A model generated the notes under the pieces. The model was not told the origin of the DNA and ran no database searches. It saw only the letters and a program-made list of their open reading frames with translations. DNA of 64,000 nucleotides from Nocardiopsis ganjiahuensis DSM 45031 (GTDB taxonomy: Bacteria; Actinomycetota; Actinomycetes; Streptosporangiales; Streptosporangiaceae), in NCBI RefSeq assembly GCF_000341085.1, contig NZ_ANBA01000009.1, positions 836,068 to 900,067 on the forward strand, in the 5' to 3' direction. Positions 45,413-53,629 of the stretch are shown here, piece after piece. The translations under genes and the position numbers were made by a program. Positions within the stretch are counted from its first letter, which is position 1; every line of letters starts with the position of its first letter.

Positions 45413-45455
45413 CCGGGCGGAGCGGGCGCGCCACCGCCCGGTGGACACGCCCGCT
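45413..45455 (-). promoter_or_regulatory. Two overlapping hairpins between NAT and egtA
   Basis: Arm pairs 45413-45420/45434-45441 (CCGGGCGG with its complement) and 45421-45428/45448-45455 (AGCGGGCG with its complement) are both perfect 8-bp stems. They interlock, so only one can form at a time. They lie 76 bp beyond the NAT stop and about 100 bp before egtA on the minus strand. This may be the NAT terminator or a small attenuator before egtA. Confidence 0.4.
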
Positions 45456-45530
45456 GGCGTCGGGGTTCACGGCGGCCCTTCCCGAGCCACTCCGCCAAAC
45501 GTGACCACGATCACATTCGGCGCACCCCGA

Positions 45531-46457
45531 TCAGGCGGCCAGGAACCCCTTGACCCGGTCCTCGACAATCGCCCGTTCTTCCTGGTCAAGGGCGATACCG
45601 AAGCTCTCCCGCAACACGTTTCCCACCTCTCCCAGAGGTATCTCCCGTACCGAACCGGTCCCGTCGACCCGCTCCACGGTCAGGGTCGTGTCGGTCAGCG
45701 CGTAGCGGGTCCCGCCCACCGTCCGCGCGACCATCAGGCGGTTGCCGAAGGGCGAGCGCGGGTGGGTGGTGAGGTAGTGGCTGAAGATGCCGTAGTCCTG
45801 CGGGAGGACTCCCGAGGTGGCGAAGGAGTAGAGGTTCTGCCAGTGCTCGCCGTCGAACCCGCGCAGCAGCCACTCCTCGTCGCCGACCTCCGAGATCCGG
45901 TCCAGCCGCAGGTTCCAGCCGCCCTGGGAGACCTGCCGGCCGTCCTCGAACGGGAACGGCTCCACCAGACCGCCGCCGCCGAACCCGACGTCGGCCAGCC
46001 AGGGCTCGCCGTCGACGTCCACCCGGAGCAGTGCGTGGGTGGAGGGGCGGGGCCGGCCGTCCCCGCCCATCAGCACCCGGGCGGTGAAGGCGGTCAGGGT
46101 GAAACCGAGCCGGTCCAGGACCGCGGCGAGCAGGAGGTTCTGCTCGTAGCAGTAGCCGCCCCGGCGGTGGCGGACCATCTTGTCCGTCAGGGAGGGCACG
46201 TCCAACAGGACCGGGCGGCCCAGCAGCAGGTTCAGGTTCTCGAAGGGGATCGCCGCCAGGTGGGCCCGGTGCACGGCGGTCAGGGTGTCCGGGGTGGGCG
46301 GCAGATCGCCGGACAGGCCCACACGGGCCAGGTAGGCGTCCAGGTCGAGGTCGCCGCCGCGCCAGAAGTCGTGGTCGGTGAAGACGCGCTCCGGTGCCGG
46401 CGCGGGGCCGGCGGGCGCGAGGGGGATCGGTTCTTCGGGGTGCTCTTCGGTCGGCAT
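45531..46457 (-). CDS. nat: Arylamine N-acetyltransferase
   Basis: NAT transfers acetyl from acetyl-CoA to arylamines and hydrazines. The 308-residue protein has the full catalytic triad: Cys103 in RGGYCYEQN, His141 in RPSTHALLRV and Asp156 in WLADVGFGG. PFENLNLLLGRP is the usual N-terminal motif. A ~25-residue Pro-rich N-terminal extension precedes the fold. The ATG at 46457 follows CAGGGG closely. In mycobacteria NAT is linked to cholesterol and lipid metabolism, but nothing in this neighbourhood repeats that context. Confidence 0.9.
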   Translation of the reverse strand: MPTEEHPEEPIPLAPAGPAPAPERVFTDHDFWRGGDLDLDAYLARVGLSGDLPPTPDTLTAVHRAHLAAIPFENLNLLLGRPVLLDVPSLTDKMVRHRRGGYCYEQNLLLAAVLDRLGFTLTAFTARVLMGGDGRPRPSTHALLRVDVDGEPWLADVGFGGGGLVEPFPFEDGRQVSQGGWNLRLDRISEVGDEEWLLRGFDGEHWQNLYSFATSGVLPQDYGIFSHYLTTHPRSPFGNRLMVARTVGGTRYALTDTTLTVERVDGTGSVREIPLGEVGNVLRESFGIALDQEERAIVEDRVKGFLAA

Positions 46458-46507
46458 GCCCCTGCCAACGGGGCCCGGCCCGGAAGTGTTCCGCCCTGAA
46501 CGGGTTT

Positions 46508-46531
46508 CCCCCGGCCGCAACCGGCCGGGGG
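46508..46531 (-). terminator. Terminator of the peptide ABC operon
   Basis: CCCCCGGCC (46508-46516) pairs perfectly with GGCCGGGGG (46523-46531) around the loop GCAACC. It lies 32 bp after the stop of the last operon gene on the minus strand and 50 bp before NAT. Confidence 0.7.
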
Positions 46532-46562
46532 GGACGGGTGTGGGACGCCGGAAGCTGGAGAC

Positions 46563-47660
46563 TTACGTGGCCATGGACCCGGTGGGACCGTCCGCGCGCA
46601 GGCGGCCGGCGTCGTCCCGGGCCGCCCAGTGGCAGGCCACCCGCCGCTCGGCGCCGCCGCCCAGGACCACCGGGTCCACGGTGGCGCACAGGTCGGCCAC
46701 TCCGGCCCGCTCGGCCTCGCCGGAGGCCAGGACCGGGCAGCGCGGGTGGAACCGGCAGCCCGACGGCACCTGCTTGGGGTCCGGCGGCTCACCGGAGAGC
46801 ACCACGGGCCCCTCCTCCACCCCGGAGTCGGGCAGCACGGAGAGCAGCGCCCGCGTGTACGGGTGGGCGGGCGCGGACAGGACCTCCTCCACGGTGCCCA
46901 GCTCCACCACACGGCCCAGGTACATCACGGCGACCCGGTCGGCGATGTTCCACGCCAGCCCGAGGTCGTGTGTGGCGACCAGCGCGGACAGGCCCAGTTC
47001 GTCGCGCAGCTCCAGCAGCAGCCGCAGGATCTCACCGCGCACCGACGCGTCCAGGGACGCCACCGGCTCGTCGGCCACCAGCACCTCGGGGTCCAGGACC
47101 AGGGCCCCGGCGATCACCACGCGCTGGCGCTGTCCGCCGGAGAGCTCATGCGGGTAGCGGGTGAAGAACCGCTCCGGCGGGCGCAGCCCGGCCTGGGACA
47201 GGGCCCTGGCGACCCGTTCGGACTCGTCCGCGGTGGTGCCCTCGTGGATGCGCAGCCCCTCCACCACGGACTCGTAGACGGTGCGGCGGGGGTTGAGCGA
47301 ACCCATCGGGTCCTGTTGCACGAGCTGGACCCGGCGCCGGTAGGAGCGCAGGTCACGGGAGCGGTAGCCCAACGGGGCGCCCTCGAAGACGACCCGGCCG
47401 CCGGTGGGCCGCTCCAGGCCGAGCAGGGCCCGGGCCAGGGTCGTCTTCCCGCAGCCGGACTCGCCGACCAGGGCGACGATCTCCCCGGCCGTCACGTCCA
47501 GGTTGACCCCGTCCACCGCACGGGCGGTGCCGCGGCCCCCGCCCGGGGCGAACCCCGCGGCGAAGGCCACCTCCACCCCCTCGGCGCTGAGGATCGGTTC
47601 GGCGGCCCCCTCCGAGCCGGGGGCGGAGGAGGGCTGGCGTGAGTCGGTGTCGGCGCTCAA
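46563..47660 (-). CDS. Peptide/nickel ABC transporter ATP-binding protein (OppF/DppF type)
   Basis: The 365-residue ATPase shows Walker A GESGCGKTT, signature LSGGQRQRV, Walker B VLVADEPVASLD and the OppF-type C-terminal Cys-rich extension (CRFHPRCPV; ACHW). I start at TTG 47660: it overlaps the preceding stop (TTGA) and has GAGGAG 8 nt upstream. The earlier in-frame ATG would lie deep inside the preceding gene. It pairs with the neighbouring ATPase to power a dipeptide/oligopeptide or nickel importer. Confidence 0.88.
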   Translation of the reverse strand: MSADTDSRQPSSAPGSEGAAEPILSAEGVEVAFAAGFAPGGGRGTARAVDGVNLDVTAGEIVALVGESGCGKTTLARALLGLERPTGGRVVFEGAPLGYRSRDLRSYRRRVQLVQQDPMGSLNPRRTVYESVVEGLRIHEGTTADESERVARALSQAGLRPPERFFTRYPHELSGGQRQRVVIAGALVLDPEVLVADEPVASLDASVRGEILRLLLELRDELGLSALVATHDLGLAWNIADRVAVMYLGRVVELGTVEEVLSAPAHPYTRALLSVLPDSGVEEGPVVLSGEPPDPKQVPSGCRFHPRCPVLASGEAERAGVADLCATVDPVVLGGGAERRVACHWAARDDAGRLRADGPTGSMAT

Positions 47661-48709
47661 CGGCTGGTCTCCTCTGTGCTGCTGCTCTGGTGGGGAACAC
47701 TGCGGTCCGAACCGTCGCCGGACCCTTCTCCCGGGCCCACGTGCACACAGGCGGCGTGCCGGTCCGAGTTCCCGTACCGGTCGGGACGCACCGGCCACAG
47801 CGGCGGGTCCACCGTGGCGCACACCGTCTCGGCCACGGCGCAGCGCGGCCGGAACACACAGCCCGAGGGCGGGTCGGACGGGTCCGGCGGGTCACCGGGC
47901 AGTCCTCGGGGCGCCAGCCGGGAGGCGGGGTCGCCGATCTTGGGGAAGGCGGCGCTGAGCGCGCTCGCGTAGGGGTGCGCGGGTTCGTGCACGACCTCCT
48001 TCGCGGGCCCCTGCTCGACGATGCGCCCCGCGTACATGACCGCGACCCGGTCGCAGGTGGCGGCCAGGACGGACAGGTCGTGGCTGATCATCAGCATGCC
48101 GATGCCGGTCTCGTCGACCAGCCGTTCCAGCAGGGTGAGGATCTGGGCCTGGATCATCACGTCCAGGGCGGTGGTGGCCTCGTCCGCGATGATCAGGCGC
48201 GGCTCGCAGGCCAGCGCCATCGCGATCATCACCCGCTGGCGCTGGCCCCCGGACAGCTGGTGGGGGTAGTCACGCAGCCGGGAGGCGGGCAGGCCCACCT
48301 GCTCGAGGAGTTCGGCCGCGCGCGCGTCGGCCCGGTCCGGCTTCACCAGCGCGTGGACGAGGAGCGGTTCGGCGATCTGGTCGCCGATCCGCTTGACGGG
48401 GTTGAGCGAGTGCATGGCGCCCTGGAAGACCACCGAGGCACCCACCCAGCGCACGGCGCGCAGCCGGCCCCACTTCATCCGGAGGACGTCCTCGCCCTCC
48501 AGCATGATCCGGCCGGTGACCTTCGCGCTGGCGGGCAGCAGGCGCAGCAGGGCCAGGGCGACGGTGGACTTGCCGCTGCCGGACTCCCCCGCGACCCCCA
48601 GGGTGTCGCCGGGGTCCAGGGACAGGTTCACCCCGCGTACGGCGGGGACGTCGCCGGCACTGCCGGAGTAGGTGACGTGCAGGTCGCTGACGTCGAGAAG
48701 GCTGCTCAA
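47657..48709 (-). CDS. Peptide/nickel ABC transporter ATP-binding protein (OppD/DppD type)
   Basis: This 350-residue ATPase shows Walker A GESGSGKST, LSGGQRQRVMIAMAL, Walker B LIIADEATTALD and the OppD C-terminal motif CVFRPRCAVAE. The TTG at 48709 overlaps the permease stop exactly as in the next gene, with GGGGG 6 nt upstream. After the Cys motif there is a ~50-residue Gly/Ser-rich tail. The substrate follows from the operon type: short peptides are most likely. Confidence 0.88.
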   Translation of the reverse strand: MSSLLDVSDLHVTYSGSAGDVPAVRGVNLSLDPGDTLGVAGESGSGKSTVALALLRLLPASAKVTGRIMLEGEDVLRMKWGRLRAVRWVGASVVFQGAMHSLNPVKRIGDQIAEPLLVHALVKPDRADARAAELLEQVGLPASRLRDYPHQLSGGQRQRVMIAMALACEPRLIIADEATTALDVMIQAQILTLLERLVDETGIGMLMISHDLSVLAATCDRVAVMYAGRIVEQGPAKEVVHEPAHPYASALSAAFPKIGDPASRLAPRGLPGDPPDPSDPPSGCVFRPRCAVAETVCATVDPPLWPVRPDRYGNSDRHAACVHVGPGEGSGDGSDRSVPHQSSSTEETSR

Positions 48710-49701
48710 CTCTGCCCCCTGAGACGTGGGTTGATGACGGATTCGACCGCGCGTCCGCACAGGGTGAAGGACAGCGCGACCACGGCGATCGCCAGGCCGG
48801 GCGGGATCATGTACCACCAGATCCCGGCGCTGATCGCCCCGGCGGTGCGGGCCGCCTCGAGGATGCCGCCCCAGGAGATGGTCGTGGGGTCGCCCATGCC
48901 GAGGAAGGCGAGTGTGGACTCGGCGATGATGGAGGTGGCCACCAGCAGCGTGGTCTGGGCGAGCACGACCGGCATGACGTTGGGCAGGACGTGCCAGCCC
49001 ATCACGTGCGCGTGGCCGCCGCCGAGGGCGCGGGCGCGCTCGACGTAGGGTCGGGCCTCCACGGCCAGGGTCTGGGCGCGCACCAGGCGTGCGGTGGGCG
49101 GCCAGACGGTGAGCCCGATCGCGATGATGATGGTTCCGATCCCGCGCGGCAGGACGGCGGCCAGGGCCACCGCCAGGACCAGGGTGGGCAGGACCAGGAA
49201 CCAGTCGGTGATCCGCATGAGCACCGCGGACACGATCCGGCCGCCGACGCCACCGGAGGAGCCGAAGTGTCCGGCTGTGACGCCGATCAGGGTTCCGAGG
49301 GTCACCGACACGAACGTGGCCAGCAGACCGACCGTCAGCGAGACCCGTGCGCCCCAGACGACCAGGTCCAGGACCGAGCGGCCGAAGTTGTCGGTGCCCA
49401 GGGGGTACTCCCAGCTGGGCGGCTGGTAGGACTCTCCGGGCGCGCCGGTGATGGTCAGGTGGGCCTGGTCGACGAACAGCGGCGCGGTCAGGGCGAGCAG
49501 GCCGATGGTGAGCAGCGAGGCCAGGCCGACGAGCCCCGCCCGGTTGCGGGCGTACTCGCGGGCGAACCGGGCCAGGGCCTCGCGGCGGCGCCTGCGGGCC
49601 AGGGCCCGGGCGGAGACCTCGGGGACCGGCGGCGGTCCGTCGGGGGCGGGTTCGGTCCGGTGCGCCCGCGGGCGCGGGTTCCGGTGTTCGGACGTGCTCA
49701 T
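48706..49701 (-). CDS. Peptide/nickel ABC transporter permease (OppC/DppC type)
   Basis: The 331-residue permease has a Pro/Arg-rich cytoplasmic N-terminus of ~50 residues and the DppC-class domain (HPLGTD-like YPLGTDNFGRSVLDLVVWGARVSL start, then EAA loop YVERARALGGGHAHVMGWHVLP). The ATG at 49701 overlaps the preceding permease stop (ATGA). About six helices are visible. Confidence 0.88.
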   Translation of the reverse strand: MSTSEHRNPRPRAHRTEPAPDGPPPVPEVSARALARRRRREALARFAREYARNRAGLVGLASLLTIGLLALTAPLFVDQAHLTITGAPGESYQPPSWEYPLGTDNFGRSVLDLVVWGARVSLTVGLLATFVSVTLGTLIGVTAGHFGSSGGVGGRIVSAVLMRITDWFLVLPTLVLAVALAAVLPRGIGTIIIAIGLTVWPPTARLVRAQTLAVEARPYVERARALGGGHAHVMGWHVLPNVMPVVLAQTTLLVATSIIAESTLAFLGMGDPTTISWGGILEAARTAGAISAGIWWYMIPPGLAIAVVALSFTLCGRAVESVINPRLRGQS

Positions 49702-50768
49702 GGGCGCACCCTCGGGTCGAGCAGCGGGTACACCAGGTCGGCCAGGAGGTTCATGAGGATCACCGAGGCCGCGAAGACCACGAACAGGCCCTGGACGAGG
49801 CCGAGGTCGGGTACGCGCAGGCCGGAGTAGAAGAGCTGGCCGAGACCGGGCCAGGAGAACACCGTCTCCACGAGGATGACGCCGGAGACGACCTGCCCGA
49901 GGTTCAGGAAGATGAGCGTCACGGTGGGCAGCAGGGCGTTGGGCACGGCGTGCCTGCGGCGCACGAGGGTGTCGCGGAGCCCTTTGGCGCGCGCCGTGGT
50001 CAGGTAGTCCGCGCCCTTCTCGTCCATCAGCGACGAACGCATGATCATCAGGTACTGCGCGTAGATGACCGCGACCATCGTGACCACCGGCAGCACCATG
50101 TGCTGGGCGGTGCTCAGGACGGTCTCCAGCGTTCCGCTCGCCCTGGGGTCGACCATGCCGCCGGTCGGGAAGAGGCCCGGCATGAAACCGCGCCCGGAGG
50201 AGAGCAGCACGATCAGCAGCAGGCCGAGCCAGAACGTGGGCACCGACCAGAAGAACAGCGCGACCGCGGTGTTGACCCGGTCACCGCGCCCGCCCGGCTT
50301 CCACCCGGCGCGGGCGCCGAGGAACAGGCCGAGGAGCGCGGCGATGACCGTGCCGGTCCCGGCGAGCAGGAGGGTCGGGCCGAGGCGTTCGAGGATGAGG
50401 TCGACGACCGGTTCGCGGTACTGGAACGAGGTGCCCAGGTCGAGCCGGAGCAGGCCCGCGGCGTAGTCGAGGAACTGCTGCCACAGGGGTTGGTCGAGAC
50501 CGAACTGGCGGCGCAGCTCCTCGCGCTGTTCCGCGGAGACCTCGCGTCCCTCGGTCATGGCGCGGACGGGGTCGCCGGGCAGGATCCGGAAGAGGAAGAA
50601 CCCGGCGACGATCACGGCGAACAGGGAGACCACCGCGGTGGTCAGGCGGCCGAGTACGTAGGTGAGCACACGGGCTGCCCGGCCGGACCCCGTGGGGCCC
50701 GCCGGGGCGGGGACGTCGGTCGTCCCCGCCCCGGATGGTTCGTCCGCCTCGGTGGGCGTGGTCGTCAC
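49698..50768 (-). CDS. Peptide/nickel ABC transporter permease (OppB/DppB type)
   Basis: The 356-residue permease begins with a ~35-residue Thr/Ala/Pro-rich segment, then a DppB-class channel domain: FFLFRILPGDPVRAM, RRQFGLDQPLWQQF, and EAA loop TARAKGLRDTLVRRRHAVPNALLP. GTG 50768 overlaps the binding-protein stop (GTGA), with GGAGG 7 nt upstream; the longer upstream frame lies over the binding-protein gene. Confidence 0.88.
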   Translation of the reverse strand: MTTTPTEADEPSGAGTTDVPAPAGPTGSGRAARVLTYVLGRLTTAVVSLFAVIVAGFFLFRILPGDPVRAMTEGREVSAEQREELRRQFGLDQPLWQQFLDYAAGLLRLDLGTSFQYREPVVDLILERLGPTLLLAGTGTVIAALLGLFLGARAGWKPGGRGDRVNTAVALFFWSVPTFWLGLLLIVLLSSGRGFMPGLFPTGGMVDPRASGTLETVLSTAQHMVLPVVTMVAVIYAQYLMIMRSSLMDEKGADYLTTARAKGLRDTLVRRRHAVPNALLPTVTLIFLNLGQVVSGVILVETVFSWPGLGQLFYSGLRVPDLGLVQGLFVVFAASVILMNLLADLVYPLLDPRVRP

Positions 50769-52612
50769 TCGCGGTCCTCCACGGTGGAGCGTCGGCGGAA
50801 GAAGAGGAAGGCGCCCGCGGCCAGCAGGACGAGCACACCGGCGCCCACCCCGATCAGCACGCCGGTGGAGACGCCGCTGCTGCCGCTGCCGCCACCGGAG
50901 GCCAGGGCCTCGGCGGGTTCGGCGGACCACCAGGCCCAGTAGCCGTCCTGGCCCCAGATGTTGCCGCCCTCGGCGGGCTCCAGCTGGATCTCGGCGATGT
51001 GGTCGGTCCGGTAGGCCTCCATGATGTTCGGGTAGGCCAGGACGTTGACCACGGCCTCGCGGTAGAGGACCTCCTGGAGCTGGTGGATGATCTCGGCGCG
51101 GGCCTCGCGGTCGTACTCGGCCAGCTGGGCGGCGTAGAGCTCGTCGTACTCCTCGTCGCAGAAGTACGCGTCGCCCTGCATGGTGCCCGGCTCGGAGGGC
51201 AGTGCGTCGCAGGTGTGGATGCTGAACACGTAGTCGGGGTCGGGGTTGACCGTCCACCCGGTGAAGATGAGGTCGTACTCGGCGTCGTACAGGGCGTCGC
51301 TGAGGATGCCCGGGTCGACGGTCTGGTTGTCGATCTCGATGCCGATGTCGGCGAGGCGCTCGGCGATCACCAGTCCGGCCTGGACGTTGTCCGGGCGGTC
51401 GGCGTGGACGTGCATGCGCAGTTCGAGGCGGTCGCCGTCGGGTGAGACGCGCACACCGTCGTCACCCGTCTCGTAACCCGCCTCGTCGAGCATCTCGTTG
51501 GCGGCGTCGGGGTCGAAGTCGAGGACGGCGTCCTCGCCCTCGGGGGACCAGTGGAAGTCCGCGTAGCGCGGGGGGATGTAGCCGCCCGCGGCGACGGCCT
51601 GCCCGTTGGCGCCCTGCTGGACGATCTCCTCGTTGTCGATGCCCATGACGATGGCCTGGCGCAGGGTCCGGTCGCTCAGCGCGGGGTGTCCGTCGCCGAA
51701 CTCCTCGCCGTCCTGGGTCTCGGCGCCCGGGTTGATCGTGAAGGCCTGGAACCGCTTGCCGTCGGCGATGTTGACGGCGATGTCGTCGACCGTCTCCAGG
51801 GAGGTGACCTGGGCGTCGGTGAGCTCGTAGACGAACGAGACCTCGCCGCTGCGGAGCGCCTCGACCGCGGCGTCCTTCTCCGAGTAGTAGCGGAAGTAGA
51901 GCTCGTCGAATCCGGGGGCGCCCCGCCAGTGGTCGGGGTTGGCCTCCAGGCGGATGTGCTCGCCGCGGGAGTGCTCGGTGAGGACGAAGGGGCCGCTGCC
52001 GACCGTCGGGAACTCGTCCGCGGTGTAGTCGGAGAAGGCGTCGCCCTCAGCCTCGATGATCGGCTCCCAGACGTGCTGGGGGACGATCGGCACGCGCAGG
52101 GACTCCATCGTGGCCTGGGGTTCGTCCAGCTCGATGACGACGGTCGTCTCGTCCTCCACCGTGACGGTCTCGAACCCGGCGACGTAGTTGCCGTTCGCGA
52201 TCGCGGCGGAGTCGTTCTCCATCATCGTGTTGAACGTCCACGCCACGTCCTCGGCGGTGAGCTGCTCGCCGTCGGTGAAGTAGGCGTCGTCACGGATGTT
52301 GAACGTCCAGGTGAGACCGTCGTCGGAGGTCTCCCAGCTCTCGGCGAGCGAGGGCTCGGGTTCGTTGGTCTCCGGGTTCACCGTGGTGAGGCTGTCGTAG
52401 ACGTGCCGGAGGATGTTCGTGGTGACCGCGAGCTGTGCGGTGAAGGGGTTGAAGGAGTCGACCTGCTGGGCGATGGCGATGGTGAGGGTGGTGCGGTCCG
52501 CCTCGTCCGCGAGCGCGGGAACCGCCGTGAGGCCGCCGAGGAGGAGGAGTGCGCTGCCGGACGCCGCCGTGCGTCGGAGAAGGGTGCCGGAGGGAGGGTG
52601 TTGGGTTTTCAT
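50765..52612 (-). CDS. Family 5 solute-binding protein with C-terminal membrane anchor
   Basis: This 615-residue peptide/nickel-binding protein has a Sec signal peptide (to about residue 36, ALA-DE) with no lipobox Cys. The mature part shows the SBP family 5 motif LAESWETSDDGLTWTFNIRDDAYFTDGE. A Gly/Ser stretch (about 570-580) leads to a C-terminal helix (GVLIGVGAGVLVLLAAGAFLF) and RRRSTVEDRE. The protein is therefore predicted to be tethered by its C-terminal helix instead of a lipid. AGGGG lies 6 nt before the ATG. It opens the five-gene importer operon. Confidence 0.88.
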   Translation of the reverse strand: MKTQHPPSGTLLRRTAASGSALLLLGGLTAVPALADEADRTTLTIAIAQQVDSFNPFTAQLAVTTNILRHVYDSLTTVNPETNEPEPSLAESWETSDDGLTWTFNIRDDAYFTDGEQLTAEDVAWTFNTMMENDSAAIANGNYVAGFETVTVEDETTVVIELDEPQATMESLRVPIVPQHVWEPIIEAEGDAFSDYTADEFPTVGSGPFVLTEHSRGEHIRLEANPDHWRGAPGFDELYFRYYSEKDAAVEALRSGEVSFVYELTDAQVTSLETVDDIAVNIADGKRFQAFTINPGAETQDGEEFGDGHPALSDRTLRQAIVMGIDNEEIVQQGANGQAVAAGGYIPPRYADFHWSPEGEDAVLDFDPDAANEMLDEAGYETGDDGVRVSPDGDRLELRMHVHADRPDNVQAGLVIAERLADIGIEIDNQTVDPGILSDALYDAEYDLIFTGWTVNPDPDYVFSIHTCDALPSEPGTMQGDAYFCDEEYDELYAAQLAEYDREARAEIIHQLQEVLYREAVVNVLAYPNIMEAYRTDHIAEIQLEPAEGGNIWGQDGYWAWWSAEPAEALASGGGSGSSGVSTGVLIGVGAGVLVLLAAGAFLFFRRRSTVEDRE

Positions 52613-52641
52613 TAACGGCCCCTGTCAGGTTTCGTGGGGTT

Positions 52642-52681
52642 GGTGGCCTGGCCACCTGGGGGTTGTTGGTTGTCTACCAAC
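52642..52681 (-). promoter_or_regulatory. Paired small hairpins in the binding-protein upstream region
   Basis: GGTGGC/GCCACC (52642-52647 with 52651-52656) and GTTGGT/ACCAAC (52665-52670 with 52676-52681) lie 30-69 bp before the start of the binding-protein gene. The 237-bp divergent gap (52613-52849) is less GC-rich around 52716-52800 than its neighbours. The hairpins could be 5'-UTR structures or an operator. Confidence 0.35.
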
Positions 52682-52836
52682 TGGCCGCGAGGAGCGTCAA
52701 TGATCTTCGAGGTGAGGCGTGATATCGCAACACATTCGACTCCTATCCCGGTGACTCCGGTGTTTCATGGGAGTTAAGGGGCTTTTGTTCCCCGACCGAA
52801 ACCAGTCACTGATTCGCGGCGATTGGCAGACTCCGC

Positions 52837-52842
52837 TACGGT
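52837..52842 (+). promoter_or_regulatory. Candidate -10 element for the YdjM-like gene (leaderless)
   Basis: TACGGT ends 7 bases before the ATG at 52850 and no Shine-Dalgarno sequence lies between. This fits a leaderless transcript. Confidence 0.4.
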
Positions 52843-52849
52843 TCCCGCC

Positions 52850-53563
52850 ATGATGGGGCACTCGCACGCACTCAGTGGCGTGGTCGGCTGGATGGCGGTC
52901 GTACCGCTCGTCCAGGGCACGGAATTCCTTGGACTCAGCTTTCACCTGGGCCCCGGTGAGATCATCGCCGGCTCACTGGTCTGCGCGGGCGCGGCTCTGC
53001 TGCCCGACGTGGACCACAAGAGCGCGACGGTGACCAAGACCTACGGCAAGGCCACCGAGATCCTCAGCGACATCCTGAGCTGGGCCTTCGGCGGCCACCG
53101 GATGGGCACGCACTCCTTCTTCTTCGCCGTCCTGATGGGTGTCCTCGTCCAGGCGCTGGCCCTGTGGTCGGAACTGGCCGTGCAGATCTTCGTGTTCCTG
53201 CTGGTCGGTATCGCGCTCCAGGGCCTGGGGTTCGGCATGGACAAGAACCGCACGGCGTCGGGGATCATCAACGCGCTGGGAACGGCGGCGATCACCCTGA
53301 CCCTGTACTCGGTGGGTGTGAACTACACCTGGCTGGGCCTGGCGGTCGCCTTCGGTATCGTCCTGCACTTCTTCGGCGACATGATCACCAAGATGGGCGT
53401 GCCGATCTTCTGGCCGTTCTGGAAGAAGCGCATCGGCCAGGGCCAGGGCTTCGCCACCAACGGACCGGTCGAGCAGAAGGTGGTCACCCCCCTGCTCACC
53501 ATCTCCATCATCATCGGCTCGATCTACCTCTTCGACTGGCCCACCCTCCTCCCGGACCACTGA
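52850..53563 (+). CDS. YdjM-like membrane-bound metal-dependent hydrolase (DUF457)
   Basis: The 237-residue integral membrane protein starts MMGHSHALSG and has further His/Asp motifs LPDVDHKSATV, GHRMGTHSF and LHFFGDMIT. These are the metal-ligand pattern of the YdjM/DUF457 family. Four to six helices are visible. Family members include LexA-regulated YdjM of E. coli, but the reaction is not established. ATG 52850 (followed directly by a second ATG) is preferred over an upstream frame without similarity. Confidence 0.82.
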   Translation: MMGHSHALSGVVGWMAVVPLVQGTEFLGLSFHLGPGEIIAGSLVCAGAALLPDVDHKSATVTKTYGKATEILSDILSWAFGGHRMGTHSFFFAVLMGVLVQALALWSELAVQIFVFLLVGIALQGLGFGMDKNRTASGIINALGTAAITLTLYSVGVNYTWLGLAVAFGIVLHFFGDMITKMGVPIFWPFWKKRIGQGQGFATNGPVEQKVVTPLLTISIIIGSIYLFDWPTLLPDH

Positions 53564-53574
53564 TCCGTGTTCCG

Positions 53575-53609
53575 CGCCCGGGCCGGGGAGGAACTGGCCC
53601 GGCCGGGCG
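53575..53609 (+). terminator. Hairpin after the YdjM-like gene
   Basis: CGCCCGG (53575-53581) pairs with CCGGGCG (53603-53609), and a further CCGGG/CCCGG (53583-53587 with 53598-53602) stacks after one bulged G. It starts 12 bp after the stop codon. Confidence 0.6.
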
Positions 53610-53617
53610 ATGCCTCC

Positions 53618-53623
53618 TAGGCT
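53618..53623 (+). promoter_or_regulatory. Candidate -10 element for the O-methyltransferase gene (leaderless)
   Basis: TAGGCT ends 6 bases before the GTG at 53630 with no ribosome-binding site. The spacing equals that of the candidate for dapB. Confidence 0.45.
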
Positions 53624-53629
53624 TGGCCC

